Assembly: GCA_964548475.1 (NCBI GenBank)
Contig: CAZJRF010000010.1
Span: forward strand, 1-31,194
Length of the DNA stretch: 31,194 nt
From: VGBK01 sp964548475
Lineage (GTDB): Bacteria > Actinomycetota > Acidimicrobiia > Spongiisociales > UBA11373
Direction: 5' to 3'
Positions within the stretch are counted from its first letter, which is position 1; every line of letters begins with the position of its first letter. The notes under the pieces are model-generated. The model was not told the DNA's origin, searched no databases, and saw only the letters and a program-made list of their open reading frames with translations. A program made the position numbers and the translations under genes. Shown in pieces: positions 14,178 through 22,083 of the stretch.

Positions 14178-16320
14178 AACCGTCCCAGCCGGCGAGGCGG
14201 GCGGAGAGCCACCACAGCGCCCGGCCCTTCTGCAGGCAGTTGAAGGGGTGGGAGTGGGCGCAGTCCACAGGGAGGTCGGCGCAGTCGCTCGGGTGGGCGT
14301 CGCACCACGCCTCGCACCACGGGCAGGAATCATCCGTCGTTGGGTATTGCGTGCCCGCCGGGTCCCAGGACTCGATGTCGGCGAAGTCGTAGAGAGGCGC
14401 GCCATGTCGGGCCGCCCAGCGCCGGATGAGATCGTTGTTGGTGCGCAGGGCGGGGTTGTCGCCGTCGGTATGGCCCGTCATGTAGACGAACAGCACCTGC
14501 GGGTAGTCGGCCTGCAGGCGGGCCATGGCATTCAGGTAGCCCTGGACGTCGGCGTCCTCGTCGGACAGCTCACCGCACCACGACCACATGAAGGCGGTTG
14601 CCTCGGGCACGCCTTCGAGCAGGCCGACGGCGGTTTCGTAGAAGGCCTCCGCGTCCCAGCTCCAATCCTCCCAGTAGGCCATGCGCAGGTGGGGCGGTCG
14701 GCCCGCGAGCGGCACCTGCTCCCGGTCGGCCACGAAGGGGTAGCGGGCCGGGTCGAGGGCGGCCAGGGCCCGGGCGCCGGCCCAGACCTGGGTGCCGTGA
14801 GAAGTGGACCCGTAGGCCCACAGCACGGTCTCGGCGGCTAGTTGCCGCCACTCATCCGGGGTGGCCTCGACGGCGGTGGCCTCATGGTCGGCCACGGTGT
14901 TCGCCCCCGCCTGCCCGGGCTCAGGATCACCGGCCTCGCCGTCGAGACGGTCGGGCCAGTCGGGAGGCAGGGCGATGAGGTAGGCATCCACCGCGCCGGT
15001 GCCGGTACGGCCCCAGTTCGTGGTGAAGACGATGCGGGTGAGGCTGCGGTCGGCAGCGGCGTGGGGCTCGGCCCAGTAGTCGAGCTCCCGGTCGTCGTCG
15101 ACCACCGACTGGGTGTGGGCCAGGCGCACCACCCGGCCCCCGGGGACCAGCTCGATCAGGAACACCTGGTCGTCCATCCAGGTGTGGGCGACGGGGTCGT
15201 TGTCGTGGGTGGAGACCACCACCCAACCGGGGCGGTCGTAGCCCAGCCCGGAGAAGTGCAGGCCCAGCGAGGTGTGGCTGAAGTCGATGGGCCAAAGGTG
15301 GGCCACCGTCCCGGTCTCCAGGTCGAGCAGGGCAATGGTGTCGTTGTTGATGTCCTGGTAGACCACCACTTCCCGGCCGGCCGCGTCGAGGGCCGGGTCG
15401 TAGTGCCCGATGATGGGCAGCAGGCCCCGGCCTTGCCGCAGTTCCCGGTCGTACACCATGAAGCCACAGGGGTCGGCATCGGTGCCAAGGGTGCCGTGCT
15501 GGCAGTATCGGTCGAAGGAGGCCAGGAAGTAGGTGCCGAGAGGGCTGATGGTGACGTGGTCGATTCCGTCTCTCACCCCGGGTAGGGAGCGCACCTCTCG
15601 GACCGTCACGATGGCGTCCGCCAGGTCGTACACCAAGAAGGCGACCGTCTCCCCGTCGGTGTCCACCGCCATCAGCCCCCAGAAGCGCCCGTCGGCGGAG
15701 GGGCGGCCCTCATAGCGGGTCCACACCGTGGCCAGGTCGAAGCCGGGGAGGTCGGTCGAGAAGTCGCGCACCAGGGATGCTTCGTCGGCCTCCAGGTAGT
15801 AAGCCAGCAGGCGGGTCTCGTCTATGTAGAAGATCCGGGCCGGATCAGCGGGGTCCCAGCGTGGTTCGGCCGCCAAAGGCAGGCTGCGAATGGGCTCAAG
15901 GGTGGCGGCGTCGTAGAGGTACCAGGTGGCCTCGGTACCCCGCAGCAGCAGCCGGGAGGCGTCGGCGTTGAAGGCCGGGGCGCGGGCGTACTCGTTGGTG
16001 ATGCCGGTTGAGGCGTCGCCGGGGTCCAGGTCGGCACGGTGGTCGCTCACTCGCACCAGGCAGGTGTCGAAGGTGGGGTCGCGGTACCACTGCCGGGCCG
16101 GGGGCTCGGAGAGGCCGGGGACTGCGACCGGGTGAGTGCCGGTGACCAACACAGGGGGTGCTGCCCCGGGGCAGCCGTCTGCCGGCAGCGCGGCGAGCCT
16201 GGTGGTCGTCGGGGCAACGATTGAGGGGTGCGCGGCGGACGGATCGGGCTGAACGAGCTCGCCGCCCGAGCAGCCGCCGAGCAGCAACGCCACCACCACC
16301 GCCGGCCATACCCTGGGCAA
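14173..16320 (-). CDS. Large exported lipoprotein: beta-propeller-like part plus SGNH-like C-terminal part
   Basis: 715 residues. The N-terminus is a lipoprotein signal: a hydrophobic stretch followed by the lipobox LLGGC, Cys at 17, so it is anchored outside the membrane. Residues about 70-470 contain repeated strands of beta-propeller type (RAPAFNADASRLLL, GRPSADGRFWGLMAVD, DHVTISPLGTYFLA and similar). Residues about 500-715 match a family with the elements LWAYGSTSHGTQVW, ATAFMWSWCGELS, QVLFVYMTGHTDGD, APLYDFADIESWDP and a C-terminal HSHPFNCLQKGRALWWLSARLAGW. These recall SGNH-hydrolase blocks, with a possible late catalytic His, but no activity is established. The start is read as TTG at 16320 with GGAGGG just upstream. 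Confidence 0.75.
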   Translation of the reverse strand: MPRVWPAVVVALLLGGCSGGELVQPDPSAAHPSIVAPTTTRLAALPADGCPGAAPPVLVTGTHPVAVPGLSEPPARQWYRDPTFDTCLVRVSDHRADLDPGDASTGITNEYARAPAFNADASRLLLRGTEATWYLYDAATLEPIRSLPLAAEPRWDPADPARIFYIDETRLLAYYLEADEASLVRDFSTDLPGFDLATVWTRYEGRPSADGRFWGLMAVDTDGETVAFLVYDLADAIVTVREVRSLPGVRDGIDHVTISPLGTYFLASFDRYCQHGTLGTDADPCGFMVYDRELRQGRGLLPIIGHYDPALDAAGREVVVYQDINNDTIALLDLETGTVAHLWPIDFSHTSLGLHFSGLGYDRPGWVVVSTHDNDPVAHTWMDDQVFLIELVPGGRVVRLAHTQSVVDDDRELDYWAEPHAAADRSLTRIVFTTNWGRTGTGAVDAYLIALPPDWPDRLDGEAGDPEPGQAGANTVADHEATAVEATPDEWRQLAAETVLWAYGSTSHGTQVWAGARALAALDPARYPFVADREQVPLAGRPPHLRMAYWEDWSWDAEAFYETAVGLLEGVPEATAFMWSWCGELSDEDADVQGYLNAMARLQADYPQVLFVYMTGHTDGDNPALRTNNDLIRRWAARHGAPLYDFADIESWDPAGTQYPTTDDSCPWCEAWCDAHPSDCADLPVDCAHSHPFNCLQKGRALWWLSARLAGWDGS

Positions 16321-16465
16321 CGCTCCCTCCCCGGGCGACTCAGGGGCAGTATGCCAGTCGCGGCCCCCGGAGTAGGGGCGGACGAACCGGTGTGGGTGGG
16401 CCGCCGGCCCCGGGCGACTCCCGGTTTCGGTCAGGTTGCAGGACGCCCTTGCCGATGAAGACCAT

Positions 16466-17596
16466 GTGACTAGACACCCGGTCCGCCGTCTGGGATCGGC
16501 CGCTCTGGCGGCGTTGATTCTCGTTGCGGGCGCGGTGCCGGCGTTGGCCGGCGAGGCCCCGCCCGCCTTGCTCTCCTCTCCCCACTTCTACGGGGAGCGG
16601 GTGGAGTACCCCATGGTGTTCCCGGTCGGGGGCAGCGCCGTGTACTTCGCCGACGATGCCAACCTGGGCTTCGGGGCGTGCCGGGACGGCTGCACCCGGT
16701 CGCACGAGGGCGTCGACATCCTGGCGGCGAAGATGACCCCGGTGTATGCCGTGGCCGACGCCGACGTGAGCTGGATCGGGTCGCAGTGCTGCTCGGTATT
16801 CCTCCAGCACGATGACGGCTGGCGATCCTGGTACATCCACCTGGACAACGACACCCCCGGCACCGACGACGGCCTGGGCTGGGGCATCGCCCCTGGCATC
16901 GTCCCGGGAGCCCGGGTGACGGCCGGCCAGCTGATCGGCTGGGTGGGTGACAGCGGCAACGCGGAAGACACCGACCCACATCTGCACTTCGAACTCCACG
17001 ACGCCTACGGGGTCAAGCTGGATCCCTACCCGTCCCTGGTGATGGCCCAGATGGGCGGACCCGGCGTGTGCGCCCGGTCCGAGACGTCCCCGCTGGCCGA
17101 CCTGCTCACTCCAGGCTTGACTCTGCGCCGGGGCATGCGCGGGCCGGCGGTCGCCGAGTTGCAGGGCTTCCTGGCCACCCGAGGGCGCGACGTGGGGGCA
17201 ATCGACGGCATCCTCGGCCCGCTCACCCGCCGGGCCGTGCGCGCTTTCCAGCGCAGCCAGGGGCTGGAGATCGACGGGGTCGTCGGGATCCAGACCCGGG
17301 CGGCCATCGCCGCCTTCACCGAACGTGCCGCGTTCGCTTCGCTCCTGGATCTCGAAGGCCGGACGCTGGCCGCCGGCATGCGGGGATCCGACATCCGGGA
17401 GCTGAAGCGCTGGCTACGCGCCCTCGGGTACGAGGTGGGGCCGCGCCCCCTGACCGGGCGGTTCGACGAGCTGACCGATGCGGCGTTGCGCACGTTCCAG
17501 GAATCGACCGGGCTGGCCCCCGACGGGCAGGTGGGCTCGACTACGCGGGCCGCCCTGCAAGAGGCCCTCTGGCTGGTGCGGCCGGACGGCTGCTGA
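16466..17596 (+). CDS. Secreted M23 (LytM-type) peptidase with two peptidoglycan-binding domains
   Basis: 376 residues from the GTG at 16466. The signal peptide has RHPVRR, a hydrophobic core and an ALA cleavage site before GEAPP. The M23 metallopeptidase domain follows, with zinc ligands in SHEGVDI (H, D) and DPHLHFELH (HxH), so it should cut peptide cross-links in the cell wall. Two PG_binding_1 domains come after it: LRRGMRGPAVAELQGFLATRG to GPLTRRAVRAFQRSQGLEIDG, and LAAGMRGSDIRELKRWLRALG to TDAALRTFQESTGLAPDG. The catalytic site looks complete. GTG 16466 is preferred to the TTG at 16436 because it gives a normal signal peptide; the ribosome-binding sequence is weak at both. A 49-nt pure pyrimidine tract follows the stop. 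Confidence 0.87.
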   Translation: MTRHPVRRLGSAALAALILVAGAVPALAGEAPPALLSSPHFYGERVEYPMVFPVGGSAVYFADDANLGFGACRDGCTRSHEGVDILAAKMTPVYAVADADVSWIGSQCCSVFLQHDDGWRSWYIHLDNDTPGTDDGLGWGIAPGIVPGARVTAGQLIGWVGDSGNAEDTDPHLHFELHDAYGVKLDPYPSLVMAQMGGPGVCARSETSPLADLLTPGLTLRRGMRGPAVAELQGFLATRGRDVGAIDGILGPLTRRAVRAFQRSQGLEIDGVVGIQTRAAIAAFTERAAFASLLDLEGRTLAAGMRGSDIRELKRWLRALGYEVGPRPLTGRFDELTDAALRTFQESTGLAPDGQVGSTTRAALQEALWLVRPDGC

Positions 17597-17598
17597 CA

Positions 17599-17647
17599 CC
17601 CTTCCCTCTTCTCCTCTCCTCTCCTTTCCTCTCCTCTCCCCTCCCCT
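17599..17647 (+). repeat. Homopyrimidine tract of CTCCT-like units
   Basis: 49 consecutive pyrimidines, mostly imperfect repeats of TCTCC/CTCCT, in the gap between the M23 peptidase gene and the tyrosine phosphatase gene. Such tracts can adopt triplex DNA and vary in length by slippage. No gene lies in this stretch. Confidence 0.75.
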
Positions 17648-17752
17648 ACTCCCCGGTGGACAGGCCTGCCTTGAGGGAGAGGCTGGGCGGTTTGCAAGGT
17701 GCCCGCATCTGCCAGACTCGCGGGCGCCGATCCGACAACGGGAGGCTGCGGC

Positions 17753-18532
17753 ATGGGCCGGGTGATTCGGCTGGAGAAGGTCCAGAACGTGCGGGAACTC
17801 GGGGGGCTGCCCACCACAGACGGCGGGTGGGTGGCCCCCGGTCGGTTGTTCCGCTCGGGGACGCTGCACGAGATGACCGAGGCTGACCGGGCGGCCCTCG
17901 AAGGCTTGGGGATACGTATCGTGATCGACCTCCGCTCGGCGTTCGAGCAGCAGCGCCAGTCCTACGACTGGCCGGCCGGGCGCAAGGTGGCCGCCCCGCT
18001 TGCCGACGATGGGGCGGTGGCCGTCATCTTCGGCCGCTTCCAGGCCGCATCGCTCTCCGAGCAGGACCTAGAAGACTGGTGGAACCTGACCGGGGTATTC
18101 GATATCCCCCGGGATCATCGCGAGTCGCTGCGCACCGTCTTCCGTACGCTGTTGGAGGCCGGCCCGGCGGAAGGAGTGCTCTACCACTGCACCGGCGGCA
18201 AGGATCGCACCGGCGTCGTGTCGGCTCTGGTGCTGGACGGCCTCGGGGTGGCCCGGCCGGCGATCCTCGAGGATTTCCTGCTCACCAACGCCGGGGCCAG
18301 GGCCCGGGCGGCCGAGTTCATGGAGTGGATGGAGCGGGCCACCGGCCGGAGCTTGACGCCCGAAGCTGCCTACTGGCTGGCGGGCGTGAAGGAGGAGTGG
18401 CTGGAGGAATTCTTCCGGCGGCTGGCCGGCCGCTACGGCTCGACGGCGGGGTACCTGCGCGACGAGCTGGGCGTGGGGCCGGAGGACCTGGCCGTTCTGC
18501 GTCGGCAGTACCTGGAACCGGCCGCCGGGTGA
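17753..18532 (+). CDS. Tyrosine-protein phosphatase family (Y_phosphatase3)
   Basis: 259-residue dual-specificity-like phosphatase of the PtpB/lipid-phosphatase group. The P-loop HCTGGKDRTGVV carries the CX5R signature with the nucleophilic Cys and the Asp and Arg of the KDR type found in phosphoinositide-active members. The N-terminus has VQNVRELGGLPT and LFRSGTLHEMTEAD, the general pattern of this family. The C-terminus contains FFRRLAGRYGSTAGYLRDELG, also typical. ATG at 17753 follows GGGAGG with 7 nt spacing. Substrate unknown; members dephosphorylate phosphotyrosine and phosphoinositides. No cognate kinase is nearby. Confidence 0.9.
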   Translation: MGRVIRLEKVQNVRELGGLPTTDGGWVAPGRLFRSGTLHEMTEADRAALEGLGIRIVIDLRSAFEQQRQSYDWPAGRKVAAPLADDGAVAVIFGRFQAASLSEQDLEDWWNLTGVFDIPRDHRESLRTVFRTLLEAGPAEGVLYHCTGGKDRTGVVSALVLDGLGVARPAILEDFLLTNAGARARAAEFMEWMERATGRSLTPEAAYWLAGVKEEWLEEFFRRLAGRYGSTAGYLRDELGVGPEDLAVLRRQYLEPAAG

Positions 18533-18565
18533 GAGAAGGCGGCGGGCAGCCGGGGGGATCTCTCA
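18530..18565. terminator. Bidirectional hairpin between convergent genes
   Basis: TGAGAGA (18530-18536) pairs perfectly with TCTCTCA (18559-18565), and an inner CGGC/GCCG pair fits inside the loop. It overlaps the stop codons of the phosphatase gene and the thioesterase gene, so it may serve both. Confidence 0.5.
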
Positions 18566-19357
18566 GTCCGGTGAGCGCTCGTCGAGGAACAGCGCCTGGT
18601 TGGCCCGCCCAATGAAGCCCCTGGTGTCGAACAGGGCGGTATCGGAGATACCCCGCCCGCCCGGGTCGAGGTAGGAGATGGCGTCCAGAGCGATCCACTC
18701 GCCTTCCGGCTCCCGGGCCAGGTAGACGCCCATGTCGGTGTTGGGGAACACGTAGCGGTCCCAGGGGAGGGTCCAGGAGATGCCGTTGGCCGAGTCCACC
18801 ACGGTCATCAAAGTCTGCAGCGGCGTGGGCTTCTCACCGGCCACCAGGGGGACGCGCAGACGGAACCACATGGTGGCCCGGCCCGGCTGCAGCAGCTGCC
18901 CGGCGAACAGGCGCTGATCGACCGCGTCGTCGGCGAAGTGGGTGTAGTCGCGGAGCCGCTCCTCCGGGGCGGGAAGAGTGTCCGGCAGAGGGGGCATGGG
19001 CGGCGGCAGGTCCACCGGCGGAGGCAGCGCCAACGGACCGGTGCGCCGAATGCGCCAGGCGAAAGCGCGCATGAAGTTCTGGCCGGCGGCGTCGGTGACT
19101 CTCCCCTCCACCAGCTGCACCCGCCGCCCCCCGCGAGCCAGGTCGACCGACACCCGCAGAGGCACCACGGGAATCTCCCTCATGATGTCGATAGTGAGCC
19201 GAACCACCCACCAACAATCGCCGTCGAGGGCTTCTATCGCTCTCGCAATGAGGGCCCCCGGCGGCCCCCCGTGCAGGGCCTGATCGGTCCAGGGGCTGCG
19301 GGCCAGATCACCGGGTACGAAGAGGCCGTCCTTGCGATGGAAGAGGGCGTCGGCCAT
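18563..19357 (-). CDS. TesB-like acyl-CoA thioesterase family protein (second copy)
   Basis: 264 residues with two hotdog-like halves. The N-terminal half has PWTDQALHGGPPGALIARAI, where the HGGPPG stretch matches the hotdog helix of actinobacterial thioesterases, and LTIDIMREIPVVPLRV. The C-terminal half has DSANGISWTLPWDRYVFPNTD and ends GISDTALFDTRGFIGRANQAL, as in the TesB C-terminal fold. It is expected to act on acyl-CoA, substrate unknown. The ATG at 19357 is only 6 nt after a TAGGAT -10 box. Confidence 0.82.
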   Translation of the reverse strand: MADALFHRKDGLFVPGDLARSPWTDQALHGGPPGALIARAIEALDGDCWWVVRLTIDIMREIPVVPLRVSVDLARGGRRVQLVEGRVTDAAGQNFMRAFAWRIRRTGPLALPPPVDLPPPMPPLPDTLPAPEERLRDYTHFADDAVDQRLFAGQLLQPGRATMWFRLRVPLVAGEKPTPLQTLMTVVDSANGISWTLPWDRYVFPNTDMGVYLAREPEGEWIALDAISYLDPGGRGISDTALFDTRGFIGRANQALFLDERSPD

Positions 19358-19363
19358 GGGCCG

Positions 19364-19369
19364 ATCCTA
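19364..19369 (-). promoter_or_regulatory. -10 box for leaderless thioesterase gene
   Basis: On the minus strand TAGGAT is separated by 6 nt from the ATG at 19357, with no ribosome-binding sequence. Confidence 0.6.
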
Positions 19370-19443
19370 TCGAGATTGGGGAAACCACCCTCTTCTCCCC
19401 CGCCGTCGCGTGGCCGTCCCCTTTTGCGCCCCGCGGCTTCCGG

Positions 19444-20010
19444 TCAGTTGAGCGAGGGGTCGATGGGGAAATCGGCGAACAGGGCCACCGGCCCGCGCTG
19501 GCGGTGGAGCACCCGCCGCCACAGGCCGCCGGGGGCGGCCGTGAAGGGATCGTCCTCTTCGGCGGGGACCACGAACCAGTCGCCGGAGGAGACTTCGAAG
19601 TCGAGCTGCCCGGCCGACCAGCCGGCGTAGCCGGCGAAGACCCGCAGGCGGTTGAGAGCTCCGACCTCGGGGCCGGGGGGAACCGCGAGGTTGACCAGGC
19701 CCAGGCGCTCATCGATGGGCGTCCATTCCTCCGACTCGGTTCGCCCGCTGTGTTGGGGCAGGAGCCGGCCGAGCCCGACTGCCATCTCCGCCTGGACCGG
19801 GCCCCCGAGGAACACGACGTTGGGCGGCGCCAGCGGCTCCAGCCATCCGGGCAACGCTTCCGCCACGGTTACCGAGGTGGGACGGTTGAGAATGAGCCCG
19901 AGGGCTCCGTCCTCGTCGTGGCGGCAGGCCAGAACCACGGTGCGGAGAAAGTTGGGGTCGATCAGGCGGGGCCCGGCCACCAAGAGGCGGCCGGTGAGTA
20001 ACTCGGCCAT
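19444..20010 (-). CDS. YqgE/AlgH family protein (UPF0301)
   Basis: 188 residues, the usual length for this conserved family. Signature elements are LTGRLLVAGPRLIDPNFLRT at the N-terminus, then GALGLILNRPTSVTV, VFLGGPVQAEM, LRVFAGYAGWSAGQLD and DWFVVPAEEDD. The biochemical role is unknown; AlgH was named from alginate regulation in Pseudomonas. The ATG at 20010 is where homologues start; CATCAT lies 6 nt upstream as a weak -10 candidate. It is divergent from the membrane protein gene at 20072 with only 61 bp between start codons. Confidence 0.93.
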   Translation of the reverse strand: MAELLTGRLLVAGPRLIDPNFLRTVVLACRHDEDGALGLILNRPTSVTVAEALPGWLEPLAPPNVVFLGGPVQAEMAVGLGRLLPQHSGRTESEEWTPIDERLGLVNLAVPPGPEVGALNRLRVFAGYAGWSAGQLDFEVSSGDWFVVPAEEDDPFTAAPGGLWRRVLHRQRGPVALFADFPIDPSLN

Positions 20011-20058
20011 AGGCCAATGATGCCACTGTCGGAGGCGGCCCCGGCGTTCCGAGTCGGG

Positions 20059-20064
20059 TAGCGT
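20059..20064 (+). promoter_or_regulatory. -10 box for leaderless membrane protein gene
   Basis: TAGCGT lies 7 nt before the ATG at 20072, with no ribosome-binding sequence between. It is the same hexamer as at 5955-5960. Confidence 0.6.
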
Positions 20065-20071
20065 CGGGTCG

Positions 20072-21160
20072 ATGCAGACTCCGGCCGAACCGGCTTCGCG
20101 CAGCCCCAGCAAGACCAAGCGGGTCTTGCAGGCGGTCATCTCGCTGGCCATCGGCTGGGCGCTGCTGTTCGGCGTCCTCCCTCGCCTGGCCGATCTCAAC
20201 GAGGTGTGGGGAACAGTGCGGCGTCTGACCTTCGTACAGACCGCGGTGCTCATCGGCATCGCGATCTGGAACCTGTTCGGTTACCAACTGGTGATGATGG
20301 CGGCTCTGCCGGGCCTGCGCTTGCGCCAGGCGTTCATCACCGGCCAGATCGCCGCGGCGGTCACCAACACCGTGCCGGCGGGCAGCGTGGTGGGCATCGG
20401 GGTGACCTACGCCGTGCTCGCCTCGTTCGGCCACCGGGCGGCTTCCATTGCCATGGCTTCGGTGCTCTCGGGGTGGTGGAACACCCTGGTGATCTTCGGC
20501 CTGCCCTCCGGAGCCGCGCTGATATTGGCTCTGCGGGGCGGCACCAACCGGCTCCTCCTGTGGGCGGCCGCAGTCGGCCTTGCCCTGCTCGCGGCAGCCA
20601 TCGCGGTGTTGGTGGTGGCCTCCACCAGCGAGCGGTTCGCCCGGGCCATGGGGAGGATTGCCTCGCGGGTGGTGTCGGCGTTGCGGCGGCTGTTCCGCAG
20701 GGGTCCGGTGTCGGGTTGGGATGAGGGATTCGCCCGCTTCCAGCAAGGCAGCGCGGTCTTGATCCGAAGGCGCTGGCACCTGCTCACCGTGGCGACGGTG
20801 GTGAGTCACCTTTCCATCTTCTGGGTGCTTCTGGCGTGTCTGCGTGACCTGGGAGTGGGCCCCGAGGTGATCTCCTGGCCGGAGGCGCTGGGGGCTTTCG
20901 CGGTGGTGCGGCTCGCGACCGCGGTGCCGATCACCCCCGGCGGGCTGGGGCTGGTGGAGGTGGGGCTCACCGCCGCCCTGTTGCTCATCGCAGGAGCAGG
21001 AGCGGCGACGGAATCGGCGATTCTGGCGGCGGTGCTGCTCTTCCGTGCCCTGACCTATCTCTTCCAGGTGATCCTGGGGGTCGGCTGCTACCTGTTCTGG
21101 CGCTGGGACGCCCGGCGCCAGGCGCGCCGGGTGGGGGAAGCGGCCGGACCGGGGGCATGA
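20072..21160 (+). CDS. UPF0104/lysylphosphatidylglycerol synthase-type integral membrane protein
   Basis: 362 residues with about eight predicted membrane helices, such as AVISLAIGWALLFGVLP, TAVLIGIAIWNLFGY, LLLWAAAVGLALLAAAIAV, VSHLSIFWVLLACL and SAILAAVLLFRALTYLF. The element AVPITPGGLGLVEVG near residue 288 is the signature of the LPG-synthase transmembrane (flippase-like) family. There is no C-terminal aminoacyl-transferase domain, so it is the stand-alone membrane part, a class assumed to move lipids but not biochemically defined. The ATG at 20072 is supported by its -10 box and a short cytoplasmic N-terminus rich in basic residues. Confidence 0.85.
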   Translation: MQTPAEPASRSPSKTKRVLQAVISLAIGWALLFGVLPRLADLNEVWGTVRRLTFVQTAVLIGIAIWNLFGYQLVMMAALPGLRLRQAFITGQIAAAVTNTVPAGSVVGIGVTYAVLASFGHRAASIAMASVLSGWWNTLVIFGLPSGAALILALRGGTNRLLLWAAAVGLALLAAAIAVLVVASTSERFARAMGRIASRVVSALRRLFRRGPVSGWDEGFARFQQGSAVLIRRRWHLLTVATVVSHLSIFWVLLACLRDLGVGPEVISWPEALGAFAVVRLATAVPITPGGLGLVEVGLTAALLLIAGAGAATESAILAAVLLFRALTYLFQVILGVGCYLFWRWDARRQARRVGEAAGPGA

Positions 21161-21276
21161 GACCGGGCGACGATCGGCGGGGGCGGGTCTAATCACACGC
21201 TCGTGTTTGCCCAGGTCGGGGACGCTTGACGGGGCAGGTACGGTGAGGCTGCCCCCGACTCCTCCCGGAGACGACT

Positions 21277-21477
21277 ATGGCCTGGCTGTGGACCGACGCA
21301 CTCGCCGCACTCCTGGTCGAACAGGACCAGGTGGCGCCGGCGCGGGTGGCGGGCTGGGTGGAACGGCCGGTGGCCTATCGGGCCGGAGACGGCGAAGAAG
21401 CCCTGGAACTGGCTCGAGGGCTGCTGGGGCGGAAGGAGGAGCAACCGGCCGCGGCAGGAGCCGTTCGCTCCCTGTGA
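21277..21477 (+). CDS. Small hypothetical protein, 66 residues
   Basis: Not recognised. The protein starts MAWLWTDALAALLVEQDQVA and is followed by WVERPVAYRAGDGEEALELARGLLG, a short alpha/beta-like pattern, with an Ala/Glu-rich tail. No signal peptide. CCGGAG lies 6-11 nt before the ATG, a good ribosome-binding position. A strong hairpin directly follows the stop. The codon use is like that of its neighbours, so it is likely real. Confidence 0.55.
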   Translation: MAWLWTDALAALLVEQDQVAPARVAGWVERPVAYRAGDGEEALELARGLLGRKEEQPAAAGAVRSL

Positions 21478-21485
21478 CGCGGCCA

Positions 21486-21509
21486 GGCCGCCGCCTGGGA
21501 GCGGCGGCC
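21486..21509. terminator. GC-rich hairpin between convergent genes
   Basis: GGCCGCCGC (21486-21494) and GCGGCGGCC (21501-21509) pair perfectly over 9 bp with a 6-nt loop. It lies between the small gene ending at 21477 and the end of the sulfur operon at 21527, so it may terminate both. Confidence 0.65.
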
Positions 21510-21526
21510 GGCAAGCGTTGCATGGC

Positions 21527-22054
21527 TCAGGTGAAGATGATCTGAGCGTCGCGGCTGAGGTCGAGGAAGGCCGAGACGTTGATGATGTCTTCGACCTCGT
21601 CCACGAAGTCGTCTTTGGTGAGCTTCATCATGTCTGCCGACATCTGGCAGGCCCACAGGTGGCCGCCGGCATCGGAGATCTGGGTGAGGAACTCATGCAC
21701 CGGGGGCACGTTCAGGCCCTTGATCTTGCCACGCATCATCCAGCTGGCCACGGTGCTCATCCCCGGCAGGACGCTCAGCAACTGGGGCATGGCCAGCGAG
21801 GTGCTGCCCATGCGCATGGCGGTGTTGCCCGCTGGGGTCATGGTCAGCTTGTCCACCGTGGACTTACGGATCATGTCCAGGCCCCAGAAGGTGAAGAACA
21901 GATGGGTCTCGATACCCTCCTGCACCGCCCCGTTTCCGATGATCAGGCCCGGGTAGGCCATATCGAGGGTGCCCTTCGAGCAGATTATGGCGATCTTGCG
22001 CCCGACATCGGCATCGAATTGGGGAGCAATGAAGCCCCCTTGGTCGTTGGTCAT
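21527..22054 (-). CDS. DsrE/DsrF/DrsH-like family sulfur-transfer protein
   Basis: 175 residues of the DsrE_2 type. The N-terminal strand and loop AIICSKGTLDMAYPGLIIGN carry C25; the central part reads LFFTFWGLDMIRK; a second conserved Cys, C136, lies in LWACQMSADMM, followed by a helix-rich end (VDEVEDIINVSAFLDL). Family members carry sulfur as persulfide on such cysteines and exchange it with DsrC/TusE and rhodanese partners. Last gene of the five-gene operon, 29 nt after the DsrC-like gene, with an AAGGAG box about 10 nt before ATG 22054. A cytoplasmic sulfur carrier role is inferred from family and context. Confidence 0.9.
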   Translation of the reverse strand: MTNDQGGFIAPQFDADVGRKIAIICSKGTLDMAYPGLIIGNGAVQEGIETHLFFTFWGLDMIRKSTVDKLTMTPAGNTAMRMGSTSLAMPQLLSVLPGMSTVASWMMRGKIKGLNVPPVHEFLTQISDAGGHLWACQMSADMMKLTKDDFVDEVEDIINVSAFLDLSRDAQIIFT

Positions 22055-22083
22055 GGGTGATCAGCTCCTTCCTGGTCCCGGGT

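Noticed and set aside
20799..20809. GGTGAGTCACC palindrome inside the membrane protein gene
   Set aside because: Lies within coding sequence and matches the dps-region palindrome only in the TCAC/GTGA core in a different order; likely chance.
19709..21196. 495-codon minus-strand frame across the membrane protein gene
   Set aside because: Composition is Arg/His/Gln-rich without any recognisable fold; the plus strand has clear membrane helices.
21226..21244. TTGACG and TACGGT as a promoter for the 66-residue gene
   Set aside because: The spacing between the two hexamers is only 7 nt, too short for a -35/-10 pair.
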